Of a stretch of DNA of 64,000 bases, positions 9,180-17,718 are shown piece by piece. The position numbers and the translations under genes are program-made. The notes under the pieces are model-generated. The model was not told where the DNA came from and searched no databases. It saw nothing but the letters and a program-made list of their open reading frames with translations. Numbering within the stretch: position 1 is the first letter of the stretch; every line of letters begins with the position of its first letter. Source of the stretch: DATKHR01 sp036557365 (lineage in GTDB: Bacteria; Acidobacteriota; Vicinamibacteria; Vicinamibacterales; CAVVIG01); assembly GCA_036557365.1 (NCBI GenBank), contig DATBHR010000077.1, positions 62,001-126,000 on the forward strand, read 5' to 3'.

Positions 9180-10712
9180 ATGCGGTTTTATCGCAGCTTG
9201 TACTGGCGAATCGCATTCGGCGTCGTCGCATTCCTGGCGGCGATGCTGATCGTGCAGGCGATGCTGTTCGTGTGGGCAGTGTCGCAGTCGGGCCGGTCGC
9301 TGCAGGGACAATCGCCGGGGCGGCTCGCCGTGTCCGTCGCGCAGGAAGTCGCGGGCCTTCTCGAACGGGATCCGACTGCCGACGTCGCGCAGTTCGTGAA
9401 GGAACAGTACGCGCAGTTCGAGCATCCGTTCTTCGTGATGATGGCGGACGGCCGCGTCATCACGAACGGCTACGGATCGTTCCCCGAGCCGATGCTGCGT
9501 ATGGCGCGCGCGCGTCTCGAGCGCGGCGAAACGGGACGCATTCGTCCGGAAGGATTCAGGCGGCCGGAAGGACCGATGCCGCCCGACGATCCGGGACGCC
9601 CACCTCGAGGCGGAGGGCCGTTTCGCGGCGGAGCGGACCGTTTCGAGCCGCGGCCCTGGCCGATCTTGGTCAACGGCAAGCTGGCGGGCGTTGTCGTCGT
9701 GCCGCCGCAAGCGCCGTTCGGGTTTCTCCTGTGGCGCTACGCGCCGATGCTCTCGCTCGTCGCGATCGGCGTCCTCGGCGTCGGCGCCGTCCTGACGTCG
9801 GCGATGATCTTCGGTCCTCCGCGACGTCGGCTGCGCGAGCTGGAGCAGGCGGCTCGCCAGCTGGGATCCGGCGACCTGTCGGCCCGTGCACCGCAGCGCG
9901 GCGGCGACGAGATTGCCGCGGTCGCCACCGCGTTCAATTCGATGGCCGACGATCTCGCAGCACGCGCGAAGGCGCTCGCGGAAGCGGACCGGATGCGGCG
10001 TCAGCTGCTCGCGGACGTTTCACACGAGCTGAATACGCCGGTCACGGCGATGCGCGGCTACCTCGAGACGCTGACAATGCCCGAGCTCGCGATCGACGAG
10101 CCGACTCGCGAGCGTTACCTCGGGATCATCGGCGACGAGACGGCGCGCGTCGAGCGGTTGATCGGCGATCTGATGGAGCTGGCGCGACTCGAGGGCGGCG
10201 GCGGCTCGCTGCGCAACGAGCCGGTGTCCGTCGGTCACCTGTTCGCGCGCGTCGCCGCTCGCCACGAACGCGCGTGCGCGGACGCCGGGGTCACGTTGAC
10301 GACGAACATCGCTGATGGGGCGGACACGCTCATCGGCGATCAGGATCGGCTCGAACAGGCGCTGCAGAATCTCGCGGCGAACGCCATCCGCTACGCGCCG
10401 CCGGGGACGGCCGTGAACGTCACCGCGCGGCCGCATGGCGACCGCATCATGTTGTCAGTCGAGGATGCCGGTCCCGGCATCTCGGACACACACCTGCCGC
10501 ACATCTTCGACCGCTTCTACAAGGCGGACGCGTCGAGGCCGTTCGATCGCGCGGGCGGACACGCGTTCACCGGCGGCAGCGGACTCGGGCTTTCGATTGT
10601 GAAGGCGATTGTGGAACGGCACGGCGGCACGATCAGCGTGCGCAGCCAGCCGGGGTGTACAGTCTTCGACATCTCGCTGCCGCGCGCCGGCGGCGCGACG
10701 GCGGCGAGCTAG
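9180..10712 (+). CDS. Membrane sensor histidine kinase
   Basis: A 510-residue two-component kinase. Order: membrane span at about 10-35, periplasmic sensor of about 145 residues with a Pro/Gly/Arg-rich stretch (125-150), second span at about 185-210, HAMP (about 212-260), HisKA with His 282 in DVSHELNTPVTAMRG, then an HATPase domain with N-box NLAANAIRYA and G-boxes DAGPGIS and GSGLGLSIVK. The H-box has Asn where Arg is usual after HEL. No response regulator gene lies beside it, so its partner is elsewhere or was lost. Confidence 0.92.
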   Translation: MRFYRSLYWRIAFGVVAFLAAMLIVQAMLFVWAVSQSGRSLQGQSPGRLAVSVAQEVAGLLERDPTADVAQFVKEQYAQFEHPFFVMMADGRVITNGYGSFPEPMLRMARARLERGETGRIRPEGFRRPEGPMPPDDPGRPPRGGGPFRGGADRFEPRPWPILVNGKLAGVVVVPPQAPFGFLLWRYAPMLSLVAIGVLGVGAVLTSAMIFGPPRRRLRELEQAARQLGSGDLSARAPQRGGDEIAAVATAFNSMADDLAARAKALAEADRMRRQLLADVSHELNTPVTAMRGYLETLTMPELAIDEPTRERYLGIIGDETARVERLIGDLMELARLEGGGGSLRNEPVSVGHLFARVAARHERACADAGVTLTTNIADGADTLIGDQDRLEQALQNLAANAIRYAPPGTAVNVTARPHGDRIMLSVEDAGPGISDTHLPHIFDRFYKADASRPFDRAGGHAFTGGSGLGLSIVKAIVERHGGTISVRSQPGCTVFDISLPRAGGATAAS

Positions 10713-10714
10713 CG

Positions 10715-10870
10715 TCAGGCGGCGGACTTTCCTTCCCGCGGTTCGGTCTTCACCTCGGCACGAATCTGGTCGCGCAGCCAGTTGACCGGCTGCGGCTGGC
10801 GGGCGACGAAAGCCTGCCACTCCGACTCGGAAAGGGTCACGGAGATGACGCGTTCACGCTCGTTGCTCAT
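10715..10870 (-). CDS. Small hypothetical protein (51 aa)
   Basis: A 51-residue protein read from the ATG at 10870: MSNERERVISVTLSESEWQA, then FVARQPQPVNWLRDQIRAE. The pattern, a short beta strand followed by two helices, is loosely like ribbon-helix-helix proteins, but that is only a resemblance. It lies downstream of the LysR gene on the same strand and converges on the kinase gene with 2 bp between the stop codons. It could also be a spurious frame. Confidence 0.4.
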   Translation of the reverse strand: MSNERERVISVTLSESEWQAFVARQPQPVNWLRDQIRAEVKTEPREGKSAA

Positions 10871-10931
10871 GCGATCAACTATACGCAGCCGCGATGTACG
10901 CGAAAAATAGAATGATCTGATTAGACCCATC

Positions 10932-11876
10932 TCATTTGCTGATGGCTTCGCCACGGCTCGATCTCGAGGCCCGTGGCGGGTGCAGCCGCAGGCGGCCCTT
11001 GATCGTCTCGAAGGCCGACAGCAATTCGTGGATCATCCGCGGAACGCGGTTCGCGCGCGCGTACACCCAACCAGTCTCACGGACGAGCTCGTGCCCTTCG
11101 AGTCGCGTACAGAAGAACTGTCCAGCTCGAACTTCACGGGCGATCGCCTGATACGGCACGATCCCGATGCCGAGACCGGTCTTCACCATCGCCTTGATGA
11201 TCTCGACGTTCTCGGTATCCATCACGATCGTGGGTTCGAGCTTCTCTGCGGCGAAGAATCGATCGATGACTTTGCGTGTGGCAGATCCCTGCTCGAAAAG
11301 CACGAACGGCTGACCGACGAGATCCTTCGTGTTGATCCGTCGCTTGCGCGCTAATGGATGCGTCGGGTTCGTCGCGACGAGCAGCTCTTCGTGAAGCACG
11401 GGGACCGTCACGAGATCGGCGCCTTCGACCGGCAGCGTCAGGAGTCCGGCATCGACGCGGCCGTCGCGGATTTGCTGCACGGACTGACCCGCTGTCGCGA
11501 CGGTCAAGCGAACGTCGAGCTGCGGGTGCGCGCGCCGGAGGTGCTTGAGGAGCGGCGGAAACACGTAGAGGCAGACGGTCATCCCGCCCGACAGCCGCAG
11601 CGTCCCTTTCAGCTGGCGGGTGCGATCGGTGATGGCGCCGACCGTATCGCGCAGGTCCTGAAACACGCGCTGGCCAAGCTGCACGAGACTCTCGGCCGCC
11701 GGCGTCATCCGCACCTGGCGACCGACGCGCAGAAACAGCGGCTCGCCGAGCTCTTCTTCGAGAAGCAGAATCTGACGGCTGATCGCCGATTGCGACACGT
11801 GCAGCTTCTTTCCGGAAGCCGTGAACGATCCCGTTTCGGCGATGGCCTGCAGAATTTCCAGCTGTCTCAAGTCCAT
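10932..11876 (-). CDS. LysR-family transcriptional regulator
   Basis: A 314-residue regulator. The winged helix-turn-helix spans residues 1-60 (MDLRQLEILQAIAETGSFTA, then SQSAISRQI). The effector domain follows, with RLSGGMTVCLYVFPPLL, LLVATNPTHPLA and VKTGLGIGIVPYQ typical of the CysB/CbbR fold. It follows the MFS gene on the same strand, only 41 bp away across a heptamer repeat, rather than being divergent from a target. Its ligand is unknown; the neighbouring carboxylate-type and nucleobase transporters are candidates for its regulon. Confidence 0.92.
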   Translation of the reverse strand: MDLRQLEILQAIAETGSFTASGKKLHVSQSAISRQILLLEEELGEPLFLRVGRQVRMTPAAESLVQLGQRVFQDLRDTVGAITDRTRQLKGTLRLSGGMTVCLYVFPPLLKHLRRAHPQLDVRLTVATAGQSVQQIRDGRVDAGLLTLPVEGADLVTVPVLHEELLVATNPTHPLARKRRINTKDLVGQPFVLFEQGSATRKVIDRFFAAEKLEPTIVMDTENVEIIKAMVKTGLGIGIVPYQAIAREVRAGQFFCTRLEGHELVRETGWVYARANRVPRMIHELLSAFETIKGRLRLHPPRASRSSRGEAISK

Positions 11877-11888
11877 GTCGATGACCGT

Positions 11889-11935
11889 AACCCTAAGCCC
11901 TTCCTAATCCCTGAGCCCTAAGCCCTGAGCCCTTC
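11889..11935. repeat. Degenerate heptamer tandem repeat (TRAGCCC)
   Basis: About five copies of a 7-bp unit TRAGCCC (AGGGCTY on the other strand), with one interruption. The run starts in the spacer and continues through the TAG stop of the MFS gene, so it encodes that protein's last residues. Confidence 0.75.
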
Positions 11936-13183
11936 TTCCTGAGGGCCTCTGCGAAACGACACGCCGCGCGCTTCGGGGCCCATCACCGTGACGACGAACG
12001 CGATGATGAACACCGCGGTCATGAGCCCGCCCATCGCCTGCGTGTAACTGAAGCTCTCGCCAAGCTTGGCTTCGAGCGTCGGAATGCTGGACGCGCACAG
12101 CACGCCAAGCTGATAGGCGAAGCCGGGGAAAAATCCGCGAAGGTGATTCGGAGACAGCTCGTTGATATGCGCCGGAATGACACCCCAGGCGCCCTGCACG
12201 AAGAACTGCATCAGGAACACGCCGAACAGAATCCTGATCGGGCTGTGCCCCGCGATCCAGAACGGTACGACCACGAGACTGCAGACGATCGCGATGAGCA
12301 TCGAGCGGCGGCGCCCCGCCTTGTCGGAGTAGAAGCCGAACGCGAGTCCGCCGAGAACGGCGCCGATGCCCGACAGGACCGTGACGTCCGCGATCCGCGC
12401 GCGATCGTACCCGAGCGTGCCAAGCAGCGTCGGATACATGTCCTGCGTCCCATGCGACATGAAATTCATCATCGTCATCAGCAGCACGAGGTAGGCGAAG
12501 CGTTTCCAGTACTGCGGCAGCGACCGTCGATAACTTGCCCAATCGGTCTTGTGCTCGTGCCAGGCGGCAGATTCCTTGACCCGAGAACGGATGAAGAGCG
12601 AGAGCAGCGCGGGCAGTCCGCCGAGGAAGAACATCATCCGCCAGCCGTTGCCCGGGTACATCGAATTGAACGTCGGATACAGGAAGCGGAAGGCGACCGC
12701 CGACAGGATGTTGCCGATCGCGTAGCCTTCCTGAAGGAGCCCGGACAGCAGGCCGCGCAGGCGCGGCGACGCCGACTCGAGCGCGAGCGACGCACCGACT
12801 CCCCATTCCCCGCCCATGCAGACGCCGAACAGCATTCGCAGGAGCAGAAACAGCTGATAGCTCGGCGCGAGCCCGGACAACACGGACAGGAACGCATAGA
12901 AAATGACGTTCAGCATCAGCGGCAGACGCCGGCCCAGCCGGTCCGCCATGATGCCGAAGACCACGGCGCCGACCGGCCGCATCGCGAGCGTCGCCGTCAG
13001 CGCGAATGCCACCTCGGGACGCGTTCGCCCGAATGCTTTCGCGACGTCGTCGATGATGAGCGTGAGGATGAAGAAGTCGAATGCGTCGAGCGTCCAGCCG
13101 AGAAACCCGGCGAGGACGGCATTGCGCTGGTTGACGCGCTCCTCGCGCGTCATCGCGGGAGAGATCGCTGCGGCGGTCGGCAT
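11918..13183 (-). CDS. MFS transporter, sialate/carboxylate:H+ symporter type
   Basis: A 421-residue, 12-span transporter. The N-terminal GFLGWTLDAFDFFILTLIID and the FGIMADRLGRRLPLM motif are those of the NanT/JEN-like (SHS) and aromatic-acid symporter group, which take up small carboxylates with protons. A second motif reads GFYSDKAGRRRSM. It is the first gene of a minus-strand pair with the LysR gene. Given glycolate oxidase genes elsewhere in the window, a hydroxy-acid substrate is possible, but that is inference. The last residues are encoded by a heptamer repeat. Confidence 0.85.
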   Translation of the reverse strand: MPTAAAISPAMTREERVNQRNAVLAGFLGWTLDAFDFFILTLIIDDVAKAFGRTRPEVAFALTATLAMRPVGAVVFGIMADRLGRRLPLMLNVIFYAFLSVLSGLAPSYQLFLLLRMLFGVCMGGEWGVGASLALESASPRLRGLLSGLLQEGYAIGNILSAVAFRFLYPTFNSMYPGNGWRMMFFLGGLPALLSLFIRSRVKESAAWHEHKTDWASYRRSLPQYWKRFAYLVLLMTMMNFMSHGTQDMYPTLLGTLGYDRARIADVTVLSGIGAVLGGLAFGFYSDKAGRRRSMLIAIVCSLVVVPFWIAGHSPIRILFGVFLMQFFVQGAWGVIPAHINELSPNHLRGFFPGFAYQLGVLCASSIPTLEAKLGESFSYTQAMGGLMTAVFIIAFVVTVMGPEARGVSFRRGPQEEGLRA

Positions 13184-13253
13184 GCTCGCGAAGAATAGCG
13201 TACTGGCGTGAGCGCCTCGATCGGCCGCGGGACGTCAGCCGAGCGAGACCGCG

Positions 13254-14711
13254 TCAGCTGACAGTCGGCCTCATCCGAGCGATGAGCATGTAAATCGCGC
13301 CCGCCGAGAAAAATCCGACGAACCACGCGTAGTCGTAGAGCGGCTTCAACGCGGGCACCACGAAGCCTCCCCACGCCAGCGCACAGCCGAACGCGGTGGC
13401 GCCGATGGCGCCGAGATTCCAGCCGCTGTACGCGCCGTCAGCGCGATACAGATCCTCGAGGCGCAGCTCGCAGCGGCGGACGAACCAGTAGTCGGCAATC
13501 AGGACGCCGGCGATCGATCCGAGACCGCCGGAATAGCCGAGCAGCCACGTATAGATGTAGCCCGACGGGTCGGCAAGCAGGCGCCACGGCTGGATGACGA
13601 TGCCGATGACGCCAGCAATGAGCCCACCTGTTTTGAAGCTGACGAAGCGCGGGAACGCGTTCGCGAAGTCGTTGGCGGGCGAGACGACGTTCGCCGCGAT
13701 GTTCACCGCGATCGTCGCGACGACGACGGTGAACATCGATACGGCGACGATGATCGGCGACGAGAACTTGCCGACCAGCTGCACGGGATCCCAGATAGCC
13801 TGCCCGTACAACAGCGCCGTCGCGCTCGTGATGATCACGCCCATCGCCGCGAACAGCGACATCGTCGTCGGCAGCGCGACGACCTGGCCGAGAATCTGTT
13901 CACGCTGGCTGCGGCCGAATCGCGTGAAGTCCGGCATGTTGAGCGACAGCGTCGCCCAGAAGCCGATCATCGCGGTGAGCGACGGCACGAAGATCGGCCA
14001 GAACGCGGAGAACGTTTGAAACTTTCCAGGCTGCGACAAGAGCGGGCCCAGTCCGTTCGCGCTGTTCACCGCCCACCAGAGCAGCACCGCGGTCATCAGG
14101 AGGACGAACGGCGCGGCCCAGTTTTCGACCTCGCGTACGAGATCCATGCCGCGGTAGATGATGTAGACGTTCAAGCCCCAGAACAGCATGAACGACAGCC
14201 ACTGCGTCGTCGTATGCCCGCCCCACCCGCTGCCGAGAAGCGTCGGCCACCCTGGAACGATGGACGTGAAGAACGTCTGCAGCGCTTCGCCGCCAATCCA
14301 TGCCTGGATGCCGAACCATCCGCAGGCGACGAGCGCGCGCATCAGCGCGGGCACATTCGATCCAAACGTGCCGTACGCCGCACGTGCGAACACCGGGAAC
14401 GGGATGCCGTACTTCGTTCCCGGATGCGAATTCAGCAGGATCGGCACGAGCACGATCGTGTTGCCGAGGAGGATGGTGACGAGCGCCTGCGCCCAGCTCA
14501 TGCCGGACGCCATCAGTCCCGACGCAAGCATGTAGGTCGGGATGCAATGCGCCATGCTCACCCACAGCGCCGCGAAGTTGTACGTCGTCCAGTTCCGCCG
14601 CGCGATGGGAACAGGCGCCAGGTCGTCGTTGTACAGCGGACTGGAAAGAATCCTGGTTCGATCCAGAAGTTCGACGCGACCATCGGGAAGCGCGCGTTCG
14701 TTGACGATCAT
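13254..14711 (-). CDS. NCS1-family nucleobase/allantoin/hydantoin permease
   Basis: A 485-residue transporter with about 12 spans. Its opening NWTTYNFAALWVSMAHCIPT, then LLNSHPGTKYGIPFPVFARA and CGWFGIQAWIGGEAL, is diagnostic of the nucleobase-cation-symport-1 family (Mhp1, PucI, FurE). These import uracil, allantoin, hydantoins or purines with Na+ or H+. Xanthine, urate and allantoin catabolic genes in the same window make one of those the likely cargo. It begins in a 4-bp ATGA overlap with the stop of the upstream exported-protein gene, so translation is probably coupled. Confidence 0.9.
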   Translation of the reverse strand: MIVNERALPDGRVELLDRTRILSSPLYNDDLAPVPIARRNWTTYNFAALWVSMAHCIPTYMLASGLMASGMSWAQALVTILLGNTIVLVPILLNSHPGTKYGIPFPVFARAAYGTFGSNVPALMRALVACGWFGIQAWIGGEALQTFFTSIVPGWPTLLGSGWGGHTTTQWLSFMLFWGLNVYIIYRGMDLVREVENWAAPFVLLMTAVLLWWAVNSANGLGPLLSQPGKFQTFSAFWPIFVPSLTAMIGFWATLSLNMPDFTRFGRSQREQILGQVVALPTTMSLFAAMGVIITSATALLYGQAIWDPVQLVGKFSSPIIVAVSMFTVVVATIAVNIAANVVSPANDFANAFPRFVSFKTGGLIAGVIGIVIQPWRLLADPSGYIYTWLLGYSGGLGSIAGVLIADYWFVRRCELRLEDLYRADGAYSGWNLGAIGATAFGCALAWGGFVVPALKPLYDYAWFVGFFSAGAIYMLIARMRPTVS

Positions 14712-15406
14712 TTTCGGAAGTCGCTGTCGCGCAGCGTCGGGTTGACGAGAATGTCGTCGAACATCAGCGTCTCGAGCACGCGTTCGGACGTCTGGGTCGT
14801 GATGCGGAACGGCAGGTCGAAGCCGCCGACGGTCCGCCGATTCGAGAACGAGACGACCGTGGAGCCGCGGCGGAGGTCGCCCGAAGAAACTACCCTGAGC
14901 GGAAGGTACGACGGCAGGTCCACGACCAGGCGTCCCGCCAGCGATGGCCCCGTGACGTCGATGGCAGCGGTGTCCGCGAACGCTTCGTCGGTGCTCACGC
15001 GGGCCGTCACCTTGTCGCCGACGAAGGACGCCGCCATCCCGAGCATGAGACGTGCGAGCTTGAGGCGCTCGACTCGAAGATCGCCGCCAGCGGTCAGCAG
15101 CGTGCCACCGGCGAATCCTGAGCGCCGTTCCGATCCGTCCGAGGTCTCACGACGAAGGTAGCGGTCGGGCAGGAGGATTTTGATTTCCACCATGCTGTCG
15201 ACCGGCGAGCCCGTGTCGTCGGGCACGCGCACGCGCCCCTGCATCGACAGCGCATGCAGATCGGACAGCGGCCGGCCCTGCGCAATCGCCGCCTGAACAC
15301 GACGCACGAGCTCCTCGGCCCGCGCGTCGGCAAACTGCACCGGCTGTTGCACCTCCGCAATCGAGGACAACGCCGCCACGACGATCAAAGCGAGCCGTTC
15401 GATCAT
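14708..15406 (-). CDS. Exported hypothetical protein, possibly LolA/RseB-like fold
   Basis: A 232-residue protein with a signal peptide (MIERLALIVVAALSSIAEVQ). Repeated short strands such as VEIKILLPDRYLRRET, TVVSFSNRRTVGGFDLPFRI and ETLMFDDILVNPTL are like the beta-sheet halves of LolA/RseB-type lipid-binding proteins and of many acidobacterial exported proteins. This is resemblance only. It overlaps the NCS1 permease start by 4 bp (ATGA) and is divergent from the VWFA gene, with 60 bp between starts. Confidence 0.6.
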   Translation of the reverse strand: MIERLALIVVAALSSIAEVQQPVQFADARAEELVRRVQAAIAQGRPLSDLHALSMQGRVRVPDDTGSPVDSMVEIKILLPDRYLRRETSDGSERRSGFAGGTLLTAGGDLRVERLKLARLMLGMAASFVGDKVTARVSTDEAFADTAAIDVTGPSLAGRLVVDLPSYLPLRVVSSGDLRRGSTVVSFSNRRTVGGFDLPFRITTQTSERVLETLMFDDILVNPTLRDSDFRK

Positions 15407-15466
15407 GACGTCGAAACGATGACGGCCGAATTATACTGACGCCGCTCGACACACGAGGAGGTCGCG

Positions 15467-16372
15467 GTGAAATCGGTGGCGCAGTCCCCTGGACTCGTTG
15501 TTCTCGTCGCTCTCGTCGCGGTCGGCCTCCCCGCGGGCGAACCAGCTCAGTCGAAAACCTCCGGTAAACCGTGGACCCGATCGGTCTTCGTCAGCGTCGT
15601 GGATCCATCCGGCGCGCCGGTCCTCGGACTCGGGCCCGCCGACTTCGAAGTCAGCGAAGGCGGCATCAAGCGTGAGGTCGTCAAAGCCGGGCTCGCGACG
15701 ACCCCGATGCGGATTGCGGTGTTCGCAGATACGAGCGACGGCGCCTCGAACGCCGTCAATCCGCTGCGTGCCGCGCTGACGGCATTCGCGGATGCGATCC
15801 CGGCTCCGCACGAGCTGATGCTCATCAGCACCGGACGGCAGATGCGCGTGCGCGTTCAGCCCACGACCGACCGGAAAAAATTCAAGGATGCGGCATCCAG
15901 CCTCTTCTCCGACGGCGGCGCGACGCCGCTGATGGATGCGCTCATCGAAGCGGACGATCGCTTCCTGAAGAAGGCCGACGACCGCTGGCCGGTGCTCGTC
16001 ATCGTCTCTTCCGACGGCACCGAGGGGAGCGCGGGCGTCAGCGAAAACCGGTTCAACGACTGGGTCAAGGGGCTGCCCGCGCGCGGCATCGCCGCCCACG
16101 CCATCGTCCTGAAGTACAAAGGCGGCAGCATGGCGGAAGTCGTCGCGAACCACGTCGCCGTAACGCTCAACGGGTCGTACGACGCGATCAACACGAGCAA
16201 TTCGCTGGCCGACAAGCTGAAGACGATCGCCGATCGGCTGATGCAGGACTACCAGGTCGCGAGCGCGAAGTACGAGGTCGCGTTCGCCACGCCGTCGACG
16301 AGCGGACCGGTCATGATTGGCGTCGCCCGCGAGGGTGTCCGCGTCAGCACGACGATCGGCCGCCTGCGCTGA
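15467..16372 (+). CDS. VWFA-related (acidobacterial-type) exported protein
   Basis: A 301-residue exported protein with a GTG start at 15467, placed 6 nt after a GAGGAG ribosome site. A signal peptide is followed by a short beta domain (VFVSVVDPSGAPVLGL, DFEVSEGG) and a von Willebrand A-like domain (MRIAVFADTSDG, VLVIVSSDGTEGSAG). This layout is the VWFA-related family abundant in Acidobacteria. The metal site reads DTSDGAS rather than the canonical DxSxS, so metal binding is doubtful. A TATACT hexamer at 15432-15437 could be a -10 box, but no clear -35 is visible. Confidence 0.8.
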   Translation: MKSVAQSPGLVVLVALVAVGLPAGEPAQSKTSGKPWTRSVFVSVVDPSGAPVLGLGPADFEVSEGGIKREVVKAGLATTPMRIAVFADTSDGASNAVNPLRAALTAFADAIPAPHELMLISTGRQMRVRVQPTTDRKKFKDAASSLFSDGGATPLMDALIEADDRFLKKADDRWPVLVIVSSDGTEGSAGVSENRFNDWVKGLPARGIAAHAIVLKYKGGSMAEVVANHVAVTLNGSYDAINTSNSLADKLKTIADRLMQDYQVASAKYEVAFATPSTSGPVMIGVAREGVRVSTTIGRLR

Positions 16373-16401
16373 ACGCGGATCGCGCGCGTATACTTCCGCG
16401 C

Positions 16402-17706
16402 ATGAGCGAGACGACGATTCCCGACAACGCGCTCGGATCGTTTCTGGACGCGCTCGACAAGGCCAACGTCCGGACCGCGGCGCAGTTCCCCGGCGATTCG
16501 CCCGCGCGGCAGCCGGTGCACACCGTCTACGGCGGCGCGCACCTGTTCAAGGCAGACGCCGCGCAGAAGCTGGGGGCCCTCGCGCTGAAGTCGCTCCAGG
16601 ATCACGCGCCGGACGCCGCCACCCTGGCCGCGGCGCTCGACATGGACCGCCAGCTCGCGGATCGCGTCCACCTGAGGATCATCGACAAGCTGACGAGCGA
16701 GCCGGTCGAGGATTTTCGCATCGACTTCGAGGATGGGTTCGGCAATCGCCCGGACGACGAAGAGGACCGCTTCGCGAAATCAGCCGCCGACGAAGTGGCG
16801 GCGGGACACGCGGCGCACACGCTGCCGCCGTCGATCGGCATCAGGATCAAGCCGCTCAACGAGGAGCTCAAGCGGCGCAGCCTGCGCACGTTCGATCTCT
16901 TCCTCACGCGGCTGCTCGAGAAAACCGGCGGCGTCCTCCCGCAGAACTTCGTCGTCACGCTGCCCAAGATCACGACGCATCAGCAGGTGGCCGCGATGGC
17001 GTCCGCCTGCGATGCCTTCGAGTACTGGCGCGACATCTCGAAAGACCAGCTGCGCGTCGAGCTGATGATCGAGACGACGCAGTCGATCTTCGCGCCGGAC
17101 GGCACCGTCGCGCTTCCGCGGCTCGTCGCGGAGGGCAACGGACGCATCGTCGCCGCGCACTTCGGCACGTACGACTACACCGCAGCGTGCAGCATCACCG
17201 CGGCCGAGCAGCACATGCTGCACCCAGTCTGCGACTTCGCAAAGCATGTGATGCAGGTGGCGCTGGCAGGTACTGGAATCTGGCTGTCGGACGGCGCGAC
17301 GAATATCCTTCCCGTCGGTTCGCGCGACGCCGTGCATCGCGCGTGGCGCCTTCACGCGACGCACATCCGCCATTCCTTGTCGAGCGGCTTCTATCAAGGC
17401 TGGGACCTGCATCCCGCGCAGCTGCCGTCCCGATACGCGACCGTGTACGCGTTTTTCCTCGAGGGACTCGACGCCGCATCCGAGCGGCTCCGGCACTTCG
17501 TCGACAAAGCCGCACAGGCGACGCTCGTCGGCGACGTCTTCGACGACGCCGCAACCGGTCAGGGATTGCTGAATTACTTCCTGCGGGCGTGGAACTGTGG
17601 CGCGATTACCGAAGACGAGGCCTGCCGCCTGAGCGGGCTGAGCGCCGTGGAGTTGCGCAGCCGGTCGTTCGTGCGGATTCTGAACGCGCGGCTCGGCCGC
17701 GCGTGA
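16402..17706 (+). CDS. DUF6986 aldolase/citrate lyase-like protein
   Basis: A 434-residue soluble protein of the HpcH/HpaI-CitE-like TIM-barrel group (DUF6986). The metal-site region is FRIDFEDGFG (Asp/Glu at 108-111) with a second acidic site in VELMIETTQS. Later conserved stretches are HFGTYDYTAAC and SSGFYQGWDLHPAQLPSRYA. Related barrel enzymes make or break C-C bonds next to a carboxylate, as in malate synthase or citramalyl-CoA lyase. With purine-to-glyoxylate genes nearby, a role in glyoxylate use is plausible but unproven. It follows the VWFA gene by 29 bp. Confidence 0.75.
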   Translation: MSETTIPDNALGSFLDALDKANVRTAAQFPGDSPARQPVHTVYGGAHLFKADAAQKLGALALKSLQDHAPDAATLAAALDMDRQLADRVHLRIIDKLTSEPVEDFRIDFEDGFGNRPDDEEDRFAKSAADEVAAGHAAHTLPPSIGIRIKPLNEELKRRSLRTFDLFLTRLLEKTGGVLPQNFVVTLPKITTHQQVAAMASACDAFEYWRDISKDQLRVELMIETTQSIFAPDGTVALPRLVAEGNGRIVAAHFGTYDYTAACSITAAEQHMLHPVCDFAKHVMQVALAGTGIWLSDGATNILPVGSRDAVHRAWRLHATHIRHSLSSGFYQGWDLHPAQLPSRYATVYAFFLEGLDAASERLRHFVDKAAQATLVGDVFDDAATGQGLLNYFLRAWNCGAITEDEACRLSGLSAVELRSRSFVRILNARLGRA

Positions 17707-17718
17707 CATCGCGTCCGC

